In this document: in pieces, positions 7,936 through 16,002 of the stretch | Layout: each line of letters starts with the position of its first letter | How positions within the stretch are numbered: position 1 is the first letter of the stretch | Assembly (NCBI RefSeq): GCF_030160715.1 | Contig: NZ_BSOW01000001.1 | Span: forward strand, 372,001 to 436,000 | Origin: Bradyrhizobium iriomotense | GTDB lineage: Bacteria; Pseudomonadota; Alphaproteobacteria; Rhizobiales; Xanthobacteraceae | Length of the DNA stretch: 64,000 nt | Direction of reading: 5' to 3' | Translations under genes and position numbers: made by a program | The notes under the pieces: generated by a model | The model's input: the letters and a program-made list of their open reading frames with translations, nothing else | Databases searched by the model: none | What the model was told of the DNA's origin: nothing

Positions 7936-8448
7936 ATGGCAGAAACCGTTTCGGAGAGCCCCGCAGAAATACCTTATGGGCTCGCCCGCCTCCGCGCATT
8001 GAAGAAAGCAGGAAAAGCGTCTCCGATATCGTCAACTATGAGCATTGAGGCCGTCGACTATGATCTGGGGCGTGCCGTGTTCGAGGGGAGGCCGGACAAG
8101 CGCTTCTATAACCCCTTCGGGTCGGTTCAGGGCGGCTACGCCGCGACGCTGCTTGACGCTGCTTGTGGAGGAGCCGTCCACACACATCTCGCAATCGGTC
8201 AGGCGTACGCAACGCTTGAGCTGAAGGTTTCGTACCAGCGGCGACTAGTTGAAGCGAGCAGCCCAATACGCGCAGAGGGACGGGTTCTATCTGTGGGGAG
8301 GAGGATTGCCTTCTCCGAGGCCCGATTGATCGACGCTCAGGGGCAACTCTGCGCGACCGCTAGTGCGACGATTATGGTCTTTCACGTACCTGATAATCCG
8401 CCGGCCAACATCGAGGCGACGAAGGAGGGCTCGCGCCATGAGGTTTGA
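7936..8448 (+). CDS. PaaI-type hotdog thioesterase
   Basis: A 170-residue hotdog-fold protein of the PaaI/YdiI thioesterase group. The diagnostic segment NPFGSVQGGYAATLLDAACGGA (residues about 59-80) holds the conserved GG and the catalytic Asp of LLDAA, followed by the LKVSYQRRL strand. It would hydrolyse an acyl-CoA, possibly aromatic. The reading frame is intact although its regulator and the gene behind it are broken. Confidence 0.85.
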   Translation: MAETVSESPAEIPYGLARLRALKKAGKASPISSTMSIEAVDYDLGRAVFEGRPDKRFYNPFGSVQGGYAATLLDAACGGAVHTHLAIGQAYATLELKVSYQRRLVEASSPIRAEGRVLSVGRRIAFSEARLIDAQGQLCATASATIMVFHVPDNPPANIEATKEGSRHEV

Positions 8449-8496
8449 GTTTAGTTGCCTGATAACATATTGCCTCACGACAGGAGGGTGACCGCG

Positions 8497-9551
8497 ATGC
8501 GTCAACTCTGGTTTCTAGGCCGTGGAGCGCTCGAATGGCGCGAAGTTCCCGAACCAAAACTTGAGCATCCGGAGGATGCAATCGTAAGGCCCATCGCTGC
8601 TACGACTTGCGACCTCGACGTAAAAATGATTCGCGGCGAGACACCGTTTGAAACTCCATGTGCGCTTGGACACGAGGCAATTGCCGAGGTGGTAGAGGTT
8701 GGACCCGGCGCCCGGTTTTATCGCGGCCAGATTGTCGTCGTAAGCTATCATATCTCGTGCGGCAGCTGTTTTCGCTGCGTCGGCCGGGGCAAGCCAAACA
8801 CCTGTGCGCACTATCCAAAGGGCGCGGCATTTGGTTTGCCGACCGAGAACGAATTTGGATGCCTATTCGCAGACCTCGTCCGAATACCTCATGCGAACGC
8901 GAGTTTGGTTCCGGTGGTCCCGGCGCGGACATACCCCATTGGGCCAGCCTTTCCGACAACATTCCATTCGGCTACGAGTTAACTGTGCCCCACCTGATCG
9001 CCGCGCCTGGTGCAGAAGTTCTAATCATGGGCGGTGGCGGCTCGATCGCACTTTACGCTGCTGGCTTTGCCCGGGCTGCTGGTGCTGGACGAGTTGATTA
9101 TGTGGACACGGATCGAAGGCGCTTAGAGATAGCGCAGGCCTTGGGGGCGAACGCTATCGAGCGCGAGCCTCCTAAACGCATGGGCACATATGCCATCACC
9201 GTCGATGCCAGTTCGAACGCCGATGCACTGCGATGCGCGATCCGATCGACTGAACACGAGGGCCAATGTTCCTCGGTTGGCGGCCATTTTGGTTATGTAG
9301 AAGTCCCAATGATGACCATGTATGTCAAAGGCATCAACTTTTATACAGGTCGTGGCCAAGGACGTCCAAACATTGAGAAGTCGATGGCGTTCCTTGATGC
9401 AAAACGTTTCGATGTGTCGAAGATTACGACCCTCATTGCTCCGTTTGATGAGACGCCTAGGGTCTTAGCCGAAGCACCAATGAAGGCTGTCCTTGTTCGA
9501 GAGCCGCTTCACACGCGGGCCTTTGAAGAGGTCATTCACAGCAGCTTTTGA
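8497..9551 (+). pseudogene. zinc-dependent alcohol dehydrogenase, one frameshift
   Basis: The ATG at 8497 follows AGGAGG (8482-8487). The first frame holds the catalytic-zinc segment CALGHEA and the four structural-zinc cysteines (CGSC, RC and NTC), then runs out near 8920. The homology continues one base shifted with GADIPHWASLSDN, the Rossmann segment LIMGGGGSIALYA and the C-terminal domain. A 1-bp deletion at about 8920-8926 explains this. The last ~14 codons (after AVLVREP) look like read-through into integrase-derived DNA. It may be a true pseudogene or, less likely, a sequence error. Confidence 0.8.
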
Positions 9552-9640
9552 CCGGCGAGGGGGCTTTCCAACCTCGCGCATGTCTTCGTCGTGCAGGTCA
9601 ATCAGATCGCCAAACGTGCGAACGTTCCGAACCGTGCGTG
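9537..9640 (-). pseudogene. remnant of a tyrosine integrase N-terminal region
   Basis: The minus strand reads TFGDLIDLHDEDMREVGKPP followed by RRSKAAV, which resembles the N-terminal arm of site-specific integrases found in rhizobial genomic islands. No catalytic domain follows; the frame instead runs antisense into the end of the alcohol dehydrogenase. The assignment rests on a short segment recalled from family knowledge. Confidence 0.45.
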
Positions 9641-9703
9641 GCTTGGCGTGTCCGTTGTTACACCGATGCGGCAAAAAAAGGATCATTGAGCGATTGGGCA
9701 CTC

Positions 9704-9775
9704 TGGTGGGCTCGCCAGGGTTCGAACCTGCAACCATACGGTCGCGAGTGGTCCGCTGACCTGAAGCATAGGCTC
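9704..9775 (-). pseudogene. degenerate tRNA-like sequence ending in CCA
   Basis: On the minus strand the 3' half is tRNA-like: a T arm GCAGG/TTCGAAC/CCTGG (four of five pairs), a 7-nt acceptor strand CGAGCCC, a discriminator A and an encoded CCA. The 5' half (GAGCCTA..., D-arm-like bases) pairs poorly, and the anticodon stem keeps only two of five pairs. It looks like an attachment-site scar beside the integrase remnant, not a working tRNA. Confidence 0.5.
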
Positions 9776-9849
9776 GGTTCTTTTAAAAGCGCCAATGCGC
9801 GCTCCGGCTTGATGGCGGCCGCTGGTAATTGGAATTCAACACCATGATC

Positions 9850-9884
9850 GAGAATCGTGGGTTTGACTCCCACTCTCTCCGCCG
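9850..9884 (+). pseudogene. tRNA-Ser-like 3' end fragment
   Basis: A T arm GTGGG/TTTGACT/CCCAC is followed by TCTCTCC, the acceptor strand expected opposite the GGAGAGA start of a tRNA-Ser, then G and CCG. No 5' half exists upstream, as expected if an element that integrated at a tRNA-Ser left a 3' copy behind. Confidence 0.5.
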
Positions 9885-10545
9885 CACTGCTTGTCCATTA
9901 AACTAGTCACCACGCAAACCGTAGCTTCGGAACGGGATCGGAGGAGGGATTTCGTGAAGGACATGGCACGCAAAAGCCGCTTGATGTCGGAGCGGGGGCG
10001 GGGCGGCTCCACGATTTGAACGTGCGGTGGGCTCATGGGCAGGGGTGAAAGACGGTCTTTCTACATTGTCTTTGGTAGGAACAACCGGTCTCTGATTAGC
10101 TCCAATCGGACATCGATTGCTGGAGCTAGCTCAAACTTGCCCATGATGGATTGGAGCGAGAGTCGCGGCTTTTCAAGCGGTGAGAAGGCGGCGTGTGCCG
10201 ACGTGTGCACCGGGAGATCAAGAAAGATCTCATCCAAGCCAGTTTAAGCAGGGCGTTGAGGTGGGGGCGCCTCCGGATGCGTGGCGCCACAGCTACATGC
10301 TCACGCAAGTCGTTCAGCCCCTTTGGCCACGCGCAGCTATCGCGAAGCACCTTCACTGCTGCATGAGATCGGCAAATCGAGACTCGCCGAATGTGCGATC
10401 GCTAACGTAGTCCTGCATGAATCGAAGTGGGCCGAAAGAAGCGGAACTCCGATCACCGTTGCGAGAGATGTGAGGCGGCGCACATTCGGAACTCGGATGG
10501 GGCGCTAATCAGGCCGGTAACTCACGCAAATCAACGGAGATTTCC
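9885..10545. other. gene-poor relic DNA
   Basis: No intact gene is recognisable over about 660 bp. The stretch holds the second dispersed repeat (10129-10230). Short frames on both strands lack starts with ribosome sites or family motifs. Confidence 0.5.
10129..10230 (+). repeat. dispersed ~100-bp repeat, copy 2
   Basis: The left part (10129-10165) begins GCTCAAACTTGCCCATGATG and the right part (10203-10230) begins GTGTGCACCGGGAGATCAAG. Both parts recur at 24559-24660 with the same 74-bp offset while the DNA between them has diverged. Identity is unknown; it could be the edge of a small non-autonomous element or a decayed mobile element. Confidence 0.55.
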
Positions 10546-10755
10546 ATGAAGCGTCTGACAATTTGCGGACTAATTGCCGTTGCGTCGCTCGTTGCCGCAA
10601 CGACTATGCTGCGATCGCACACTTGGCCAATTGTTGGGAACACCGGAGCGGCCCGTGTCGCCGGCGTGCAGGAGCCCAAAACTGGATCGCAGGCAGACAA
10701 ACTTCCAGTCCAGGACTTCGACGATCGATCGTTGGTGTTTCCGCGTGAGAGATGA
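10546..10755 (+). CDS. small exported hypothetical protein
   Basis: A 69-residue protein with an N-terminal signal or membrane anchor (MKRLTICGLIAVASLVAATT) and a polar tail ending KLPVQDFDDRSLVFPRER. GGAGA precedes the ATG at the right distance. Similar short proteins (anchor, then a tail with DFDD.SLV) are, from memory, common in Bradyrhizobium. No function is known. It stands alone just after the decay zone. Confidence 0.5.
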   Translation: MKRLTICGLIAVASLVAATTMLRSHTWPIVGNTGAARVAGVQEPKTGSQADKLPVQDFDDRSLVFPRER

Positions 10756-10847
10756 GGCCGCACCAGGGGAGCAATAGGCGGCTCACGAAACTTTTCCGAA
10801 ACCGGTTGCGGGCTTCGATCGGCTTAATCGACAGTATTCTTGAACTG

Positions 10848-11090
10848 TCAAGGGCCCATGAAATTGGTGAAACTAGGTTGCGTTGGGTCGCCGAGCAGTC
10901 CCAGGGACTGGAGCGCTGCACCATGCTGGTCGATTTCGAGTATTGCCAGCAGCAGGGCCAGCACGACCACGACGAAAATGAGCAGGGGCGACGCTTCCTG
11001 GTTGGTTAGAATGGGACGAAGCGATAGCCAAATGTGAAGGCGTCGCAATCGCGATAATACCTGCAAATAGGCTTTCGGACGTATGTACAT
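10848..11090 (-). CDS. small hypothetical protein with one membrane helix
   Basis: An 80-residue frame with a basic N-terminal part (RLRRLHIWLSLRPILTN), a strong central helix (SPLLIFVVVVLALLLAILEI) and a short polar C-terminus. The helix followed by EID and the LGLLGD ending look like a conserved short protein and not a random frame. No family is recognised and the ribosome site is weak. It lies in the 510-bp space between 10756 and 11264, which otherwise holds nothing I can identify. Confidence 0.4.
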   Translation of the reverse strand: MYIRPKAYLQVLSRLRRLHIWLSLRPILTNQEASPLLIFVVVVLALLLAILEIDQHGAALQSLGLLGDPTQPSFTNFMGP

Positions 11091-11264
11091 GGTCGGCCCC
11101 CGGCTCTGAGGTCCTACGGTGTAGCTTAGAATTCAGTGCTGCGGTGCTCAAGGCGCCGCTTGTCGCACTGTGGAACCGAACATGCGGGGCCAACGTTTTG
11201 GCTGCGCCGCAAAATCAAGCAGAATGGGATGGTCGATCCCGTATCATGATTGCCCGGGCGGTGA

Positions 11265-12557
11265 ATGAAACTAGGCTTGCGTCTCTCCGTCGTGCTCCTC
11301 GCAGCCGTGCCGCTCGCTGGGCTGCGACCCGTGCACGCGCAATTGGTCGGGCACGGTGGTCCGGTACGGGCTATCGCCGTCTCGGTAGACGGCAAGACGG
11401 TGCTATCAGGAAGTTTCGACACGGCGGCGATCCGATGGTCGCTTGTAACCGAATCTGCAGAGCAGGTGTTGCGCCTGCATGCGGACGCGGTGAACGCGGT
11501 CGCCTTCCTGGACGAGGCGAGAACGGCGACGGCCGGCGCGGACGGACGCATTGCGATCTGGACCGCCGGCCGACAGCAACCCGACAGGGTCTTCGAAGGT
11601 CATACGGGGCCTATCGTCGCGCTCGCCGTCTCGCCGGATGCATCAACGCTCGCATCAGCCTCGTGGGACCGCACCGTGCGGCTGTGGTCGCTGTCGGACG
11701 GTACGTCGCGGGTATTGGAGGGGCATTCGCAGAACGTCAACGGCGTAGCGTTCACGCCGGACGGACAATCGCTCGTGAGCGTGGGCTACGACCAGACGGC
11801 ACGGGCCTGGCGTTTGGCGGATGGCACGTCCGAGATTCATAAGTTGCCTGCGCCATTGAACGCAGTAGCGATTGCGCCGGATGGCGAGATCGTCACGGGC
11901 GCGGCGGACGGCAGGTTGCGCATGATGACGGCCGACGGCAAGGACAGTGGCAACGTCGCGGCCGACGCCACGCCGATCGTGGCCCTGGCGATCTCGCATG
12001 ACGGCGCGTTGATCGCCGCGGCCGGCATTGGCGGCACTGTGGTGATCGTCGATCGCAAGGCACGCAGCGTGCTGCGCACGCTCGTTGGGCCCGGCATCCC
12101 GGTCTGGTCGGTTGCGTTCCTACCTGATGGCGCGACGCTTCTGACTGGCGGCGCGGACGGCAAGATCGGGCGCTGGAATGCGCTGACCGGCGACGCCGTT
12201 GGCTCGAACCTGTTGGGCACGCCGGCCGATCCGCTCGCCGCCTATGCCGGCGATCACGGCGCCGAAATCTTCAGGGCCTGCGTCGCCTGTCACACCCTTG
12301 CGGACAAGGAGGTGCAGCGTGCCGGCCCGACGCTTGCCGGACTCTACGGCCGGAAGATCGCCTCGCTGCCGGGCTATCGCTTCTCCGAGGCGCTCAAGGC
12401 GATGGACATCGTTTGGACCCCGGAGACCGTGTCAAAATTGTTCGAGATCGGGCCGAACGCCTATACGCCCGGCACGAAGATGCCGGAGCAGCACATCGGC
12501 TCAGCCGAAGACCGCCGCGCGCTCACGGACTTTCTGGCGCGCGCGACGTCGAAATAG
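11265..12557 (+). CDS. WD40 beta-propeller fused to a cytochrome c
   Basis: A 430-residue exported protein with a signal peptide (residues 1-25, cleavage near PVHA/Q). Residues 27-315 carry WD40 repeats (for example SPDASTLASASWDRTVRLWS). Residues 325-430 form a class I cytochrome c with heme site CVACH (339-343) and axial Met in GTKMPEQH (Met406). It is convergent with the polyferredoxin gene of the formate dehydrogenase island. A periplasmic electron carrier or docking protein for that enzyme is a reasonable inference, not shown by sequence. Confidence 0.85.
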   Translation: MKLGLRLSVVLLAAVPLAGLRPVHAQLVGHGGPVRAIAVSVDGKTVLSGSFDTAAIRWSLVTESAEQVLRLHADAVNAVAFLDEARTATAGADGRIAIWTAGRQQPDRVFEGHTGPIVALAVSPDASTLASASWDRTVRLWSLSDGTSRVLEGHSQNVNGVAFTPDGQSLVSVGYDQTARAWRLADGTSEIHKLPAPLNAVAIAPDGEIVTGAADGRLRMMTADGKDSGNVAADATPIVALAISHDGALIAAAGIGGTVVIVDRKARSVLRTLVGPGIPVWSVAFLPDGATLLTGGADGKIGRWNALTGDAVGSNLLGTPADPLAAYAGDHGAEIFRACVACHTLADKEVQRAGPTLAGLYGRKIASLPGYRFSEALKAMDIVWTPETVSKLFEIGPNAYTPGTKMPEQHIGSAEDRRALTDFLARATSK

Positions 12558-12590
12558 GCTTCGTTTCGCGGAAGACGGGTTGTAGCGTTT

Positions 12591-14609
12591 TTATTCCTTG
12601 TGCTCTCGTTGGCGCAGATAATCGTCTGTCGTCCGTGGCGGCGTGCGTTCCGGAACGCCCTGGAACGGATCGAACTGCTGTTCACTCATGACGATGACGC
12701 GGCAGTCGGCGCACATCCGCAAGGCGTCGAGCCTCTTGTCGCCGGCGCGATACATCCAATGCCGGCCCTCGAGCTTAGCCGCGACCCGATCGATCGTGCT
12801 CTTCACGCCGAATGGCGTGCCGCAGCGGATGCACACGGCGGGCTCTTCCTCCTTGATCACGACTGCGGGCGCGCGGGCCGCGCGGAAATCGATCTGTGGC
12901 TTGAGTGTGATAACCTTTTCGGGGCACGTGCTCTGGCAGAGGCCGCATTGCACGCAGGCGTCTTCGACGAATTTGAGCACAGGCCGCTCAGGATCGTCGC
13001 GAAGCGCGCCGGTCGGGCAGACCGAGACACAGGACAGGCACAACGTGCATCCATCCGTGTTGACGTTGATGGCGCCGATGGGCGCGCCCTGCGGCAGGGC
13101 GATTACGTCGACCGGCGTTGGCGCCAGGCGATGCAATTCGCTCAAGGCAAATCGAAGCAGGTCGCGCCGCTTGCCGACGGTCTTGAAGGTTGCGGGCGTC
13201 TCGACCGCCGCAAGCATCTCGATCCCGCCCAGTTGCGCACCTAGCGCGTCGGGATCGTCGGTTTCGATCGTCGCCACACGTCGTCCATCAAATCCGAGCC
13301 CAGCCAGAATGGCGTCGGCCATGGCGATGGTCTGCGATAGCCCGGTCACCTCGTGCCGTGGTTTTGCGCGCAGCAGGAACCGCACGGCGGATGCGCCGTG
13401 GGCGAAGGCGCCGATGACCGCTTCGAGCCCGACCTGCGTCAGTTCGTTGACGGCGAGGGGAAGCACGCTAGCCGGCAGCCCGTCGCCGTGACGCGCAAGC
13501 GCGTCGATCAGCGGCGTGCCGTGCGGGCCGTCATGCAGCAGCAGCACCGGATGCGCGCCGACGGCCTCGTGATAGGCAAGGAGCATGGCGCGAAGGATCT
13601 GCAACTGGGTGTCGGCAGGCGGCAGCGCGTAGGAGGCAGCACCCGTTGGGCAAGCGGCCGCGCATTGCCCGCAGCCGGCGCAGACTTCGGCGTTGACAGC
13701 AACATGGTCGCCCGCGGGCGTGATCGCGCCGGTCGGGCACAGATCTAGGCAGCGATGGCATCCGGTCAGCTTCGAGCGCGAATGCGCGCAGAGGTTCGGC
13801 GTGAAGTCGACATATCTCGGCTTGTCGAAACTGCCGACGAGATCGCGTGCGGCAAGCACCGCGCGGAGCACGGCGGCCGGATCCTTGGGGTCGGCGCGCA
13901 AATAGCCGTCGCGCAGGTCGTGCGCGGGAAACAGCGGCATCTCGCCCGACAGGTCGAGAAAGAGGTCGCAGCGCGACGTCGCGCCGTTGCGTGGGGCATC
14001 GAACACGAAGCGATCGCGCGAGGACGGGCGAGGGCGGGCATAATCGTCGATGGTGAGCTCGAAGGCGCTGAAATGTCCCCGCGCATTGCGGATCGTGCCC
14101 TTCACGATCGGGAAGACTGTCGTGGCAGGCGGCGTGATGTCTGTCGGCTGCTTGAGCATGACCGTGACATCGAGGTGGTCCGCGAGCATCCGGCCGGCTT
14201 CGATCGCCGCCTCGTCGCGCCCGTAGATTAGGACGACGCCGTCGCTTGTCAGCGTGACCAGCGGATAGTCCGGTGCGGAAATTGCAGCCGCTGCAAGCAG
14301 CGCCGCCATCTTCGGGCCCGCATTCGCGCCGTCGCGCGACCAGCCCGCGGTCTCGCGGACGTTGGCGAAGCGGATTCCATCAGGACGTTCGCGGGCCTCC
14401 TCGGTAAACTGTGCCGCCTGCTGCGTGCAGGCGATCGTCAGCGCGCCTTCCGCCTTTGCCGCAGTGCGGAAATGATCGAGTTCCGCGCCGCAGAGATGAC
14501 GAAAGGTTTTGATCTCACAATTGGGGCAGCCACGCCGGATTGCGGCCGTGTCGAGGCCCATCGTGTCTTCGCACGAGCAGATCAGGACGGTCTTCGCTGG
14601 CTGCTCCAG
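12591..14609 (-). CDS. large 4Fe-4S polyferredoxin of the formate dehydrogenase island
   Basis: About 672 residues. The N-terminus carries CSCEDTM and CPNC, then comes a redox-partner-like domain. Four ferredoxin-type motifs follow: CHRCLDLCPTGA, CAGCGQCAAACPTGA, CTLCLSCVSVCPTGAL and CVQCGLCQSTCPEKVI. A C-terminal CIRCGTPFG...CADC unit may be a zinc or iron site. The best start by ribosome site is CTG at 14609, six bases after GGAGGG; GTG at 14678 is the alternative and longer frames run into the divergent ligase-like gene. It probably passes electrons to or from the formate dehydrogenase in the cytoplasm. Confidence 0.85.
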   Translation of the reverse strand: MEQPAKTVLICSCEDTMGLDTAAIRRGCPNCEIKTFRHLCGAELDHFRTAAKAEGALTIACTQQAAQFTEEARERPDGIRFANVRETAGWSRDGANAGPKMAALLAAAAISAPDYPLVTLTSDGVVLIYGRDEAAIEAGRMLADHLDVTVMLKQPTDITPPATTVFPIVKGTIRNARGHFSAFELTIDDYARPRPSSRDRFVFDAPRNGATSRCDLFLDLSGEMPLFPAHDLRDGYLRADPKDPAAVLRAVLAARDLVGSFDKPRYVDFTPNLCAHSRSKLTGCHRCLDLCPTGAITPAGDHVAVNAEVCAGCGQCAAACPTGAASYALPPADTQLQILRAMLLAYHEAVGAHPVLLLHDGPHGTPLIDALARHGDGLPASVLPLAVNELTQVGLEAVIGAFAHGASAVRFLLRAKPRHEVTGLSQTIAMADAILAGLGFDGRRVATIETDDPDALGAQLGGIEMLAAVETPATFKTVGKRRDLLRFALSELHRLAPTPVDVIALPQGAPIGAINVNTDGCTLCLSCVSVCPTGALRDDPERPVLKFVEDACVQCGLCQSTCPEKVITLKPQIDFRAARAPAVVIKEEEPAVCIRCGTPFGVKSTIDRVAAKLEGRHWMYRAGDKRLDALRMCADCRVIVMSEQQFDPFQGVPERTPPRTTDDYLRQREHKE

Positions 14610-14710
14610 GTGAATCCCTCCGTCAGTGCGGCGCGGGACTGGACTCGCGCCGATCCTTTGCCTCGTATAGATTTCCACTATCGGGAAGAAAAGGAAAGTG
14701 GAGGACGGCC

Positions 14711-15466
14711 TTGCCGTCGAGCCCGACCAGCCATGTTGCCCTGGCGGAACCGATCCATCTCCCGCCGCCATTCGCGCTCGTTCGGTTGCGCGAGAGCGGA
14801 GACGCCTTTGCCCACGCTTGCCGCATTGCACCCGAGAGCGGCGCCGGCACGCTGGTCTATGTCGGGCGGTTCGATCTCGCCGAATTCGCCGTCGTGCTCG
14901 AGCCGGGCGACCCCTTGAGCACCGCGCGCCGCGCCTTCTACGCCGGCATGGTCGCGCTCACCGACGCGCTTCGCGCCTATGCGCCGCCGAGCAAGACGGT
15001 TGCGATCGACTGGCCCGACGCGGTCCGGATTGACGGCGGGCTGGTCGGCGGCGGGCGGATGGGATGGCCGTCGTCCGCGCACGAGGACGAGCCGCCGGCA
15101 TGGCTCGTGTTTGGCGCCATGATCCGGACTGTCGCCATGACCGAGCCGGGGCCCGGTGTTCAACCGCTGGCGTCTGCGCTGGACGAGGAGGGGTTTGGCG
15201 ATGCAGGGGCCGTGCAGATGACGGAAAGCTTTGCACGGCACCTGATGCGCGCGATCGACGGCTGGCAGGTCGATGGCTTCGACAGCGTCGCGCGCGACTA
15301 TCTCAGTCGCCTAGTCCGCGCGCGGAAGACCATCCTGCGGATCGATGATTGCGGCGATCTCCTCACACGCCGCATCAACACCGACCGGCCCGAGCGGAGG
15401 GAGCTAGTCAAGGCGCTTGCCACGCCATCCTGGCTCGATCCGAAGCTCGGAGGGCCGGGGCCGTGA
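14711..15466 (+). CDS. biotin/lipoate-protein-ligase-like protein (DUF4444 type)
   Basis: About 251 residues from a TTG at 14711, six bases after GGAGG (14700-14704). The start LPPPFALVRLRESGDAF, the DALRAYAPPSKTVAIDWPD segment and the GGLVGGGRMGW segment resemble the catalytic fold of biotin/lipoate ligases. No obvious acceptor protein is encoded nearby. It leads a tight plus-strand operon of assembly-type genes and overlaps the next gene by 4 bp. A role in maturing the formate dehydrogenase is inferred from position. Confidence 0.75.
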   Translation: MPSSPTSHVALAEPIHLPPPFALVRLRESGDAFAHACRIAPESGAGTLVYVGRFDLAEFAVVLEPGDPLSTARRAFYAGMVALTDALRAYAPPSKTVAIDWPDAVRIDGGLVGGGRMGWPSSAHEDEPPAWLVFGAMIRTVAMTEPGPGVQPLASALDEEGFGDAGAVQMTESFARHLMRAIDGWQVDGFDSVARDYLSRLVRARKTILRIDDCGDLLTRRINTDRPERRELVKALATPSWLDPKLGGPGP

Positions 15467-16002
15467 AGCTCTTGCGCACCATCGCGCTGGATCCCTCGGA
15501 CACCTTCGTGTTCGACGTTGCGGCCGTACCAGGCGAATGGGCCGTGTCCGGGGCGTTCCGCTTCTGCGATCAGGATCCTGCCAAGCTCAGCGGCAAGGCG
15601 CGCGCGGCCTTCCGCAGCGGCTTCCTCGGCGTGCAATCGTGGGGATGGTCGACGCTGGCGCAGATCGTCCCGGCGACCGAGGATGATTGCCGGGCGCTGA
15701 TCGAGCTGCTTGCCAGGCAAATCGTCGACCGCTTCGGGGCGCCGGACATTGCAACTGCGAGGGCTGCGGCGGAGGAGGAAGTCGCCTTCGCGCAATCGCT
15801 CTGCACCCATCCGATCAGCGCGCTCATCGCCGTTCAGCGCTCGGTGAACGATGGCGAGGTCCGCGAGGCGTTCCGCAGGCTGCAACTGCGGAAACAGGAG
15901 GGCCACGGCAGGGCGTTCTCGTTCATGGAAGTGGAGGATGATGTCGAGCCCGATCATGATCTCCACCTTGCCGATTTGGGCCGGGAGCCGCGGCACCGAT
16001 GA
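15463..16002 (+). CDS. DUF6505 family protein
   Basis: A 179-residue cytoplasmic protein starting with GTG inside the GTGA overlap with the previous stop. It begins VKLLRTIALDPSDTFVFDVA and contains the conserved PGEWAVSGAFRF and GFLGVQSWGWSTL segments. I match it to DUF6505 from family memory and gene order. It is found beside formate dehydrogenase genes; the function is not known. It overlaps the following gene by 4 bp, so the five genes from 14711 to 18123 are translationally coupled. Confidence 0.75.
   Translation: MKLLRTIALDPSDTFVFDVAAVPGEWAVSGAFRFCDQDPAKLSGKARAAFRSGFLGVQSWGWSTLAQIVPATEDDCRALIELLARQIVDRFGAPDIATARAAAEEEVAFAQSLCTHPISALIAVQRSVNDGEVREAFRRLQLRKQEGHGRAFSFMEVEDDVEPDHDLHLADLGREPRHR

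Noticed and set aside
9704..9884. Functional tRNA genes.
   Set aside because: The first lacks pairing in the acceptor and anticodon stems and the second has no 5' half.
10281..10508. A short plus-strand protein in the relic DNA after repeat copy 2.
   Set aside because: No ribosome site or recognisable motif, and an overlapping frame on the other strand is equally open.
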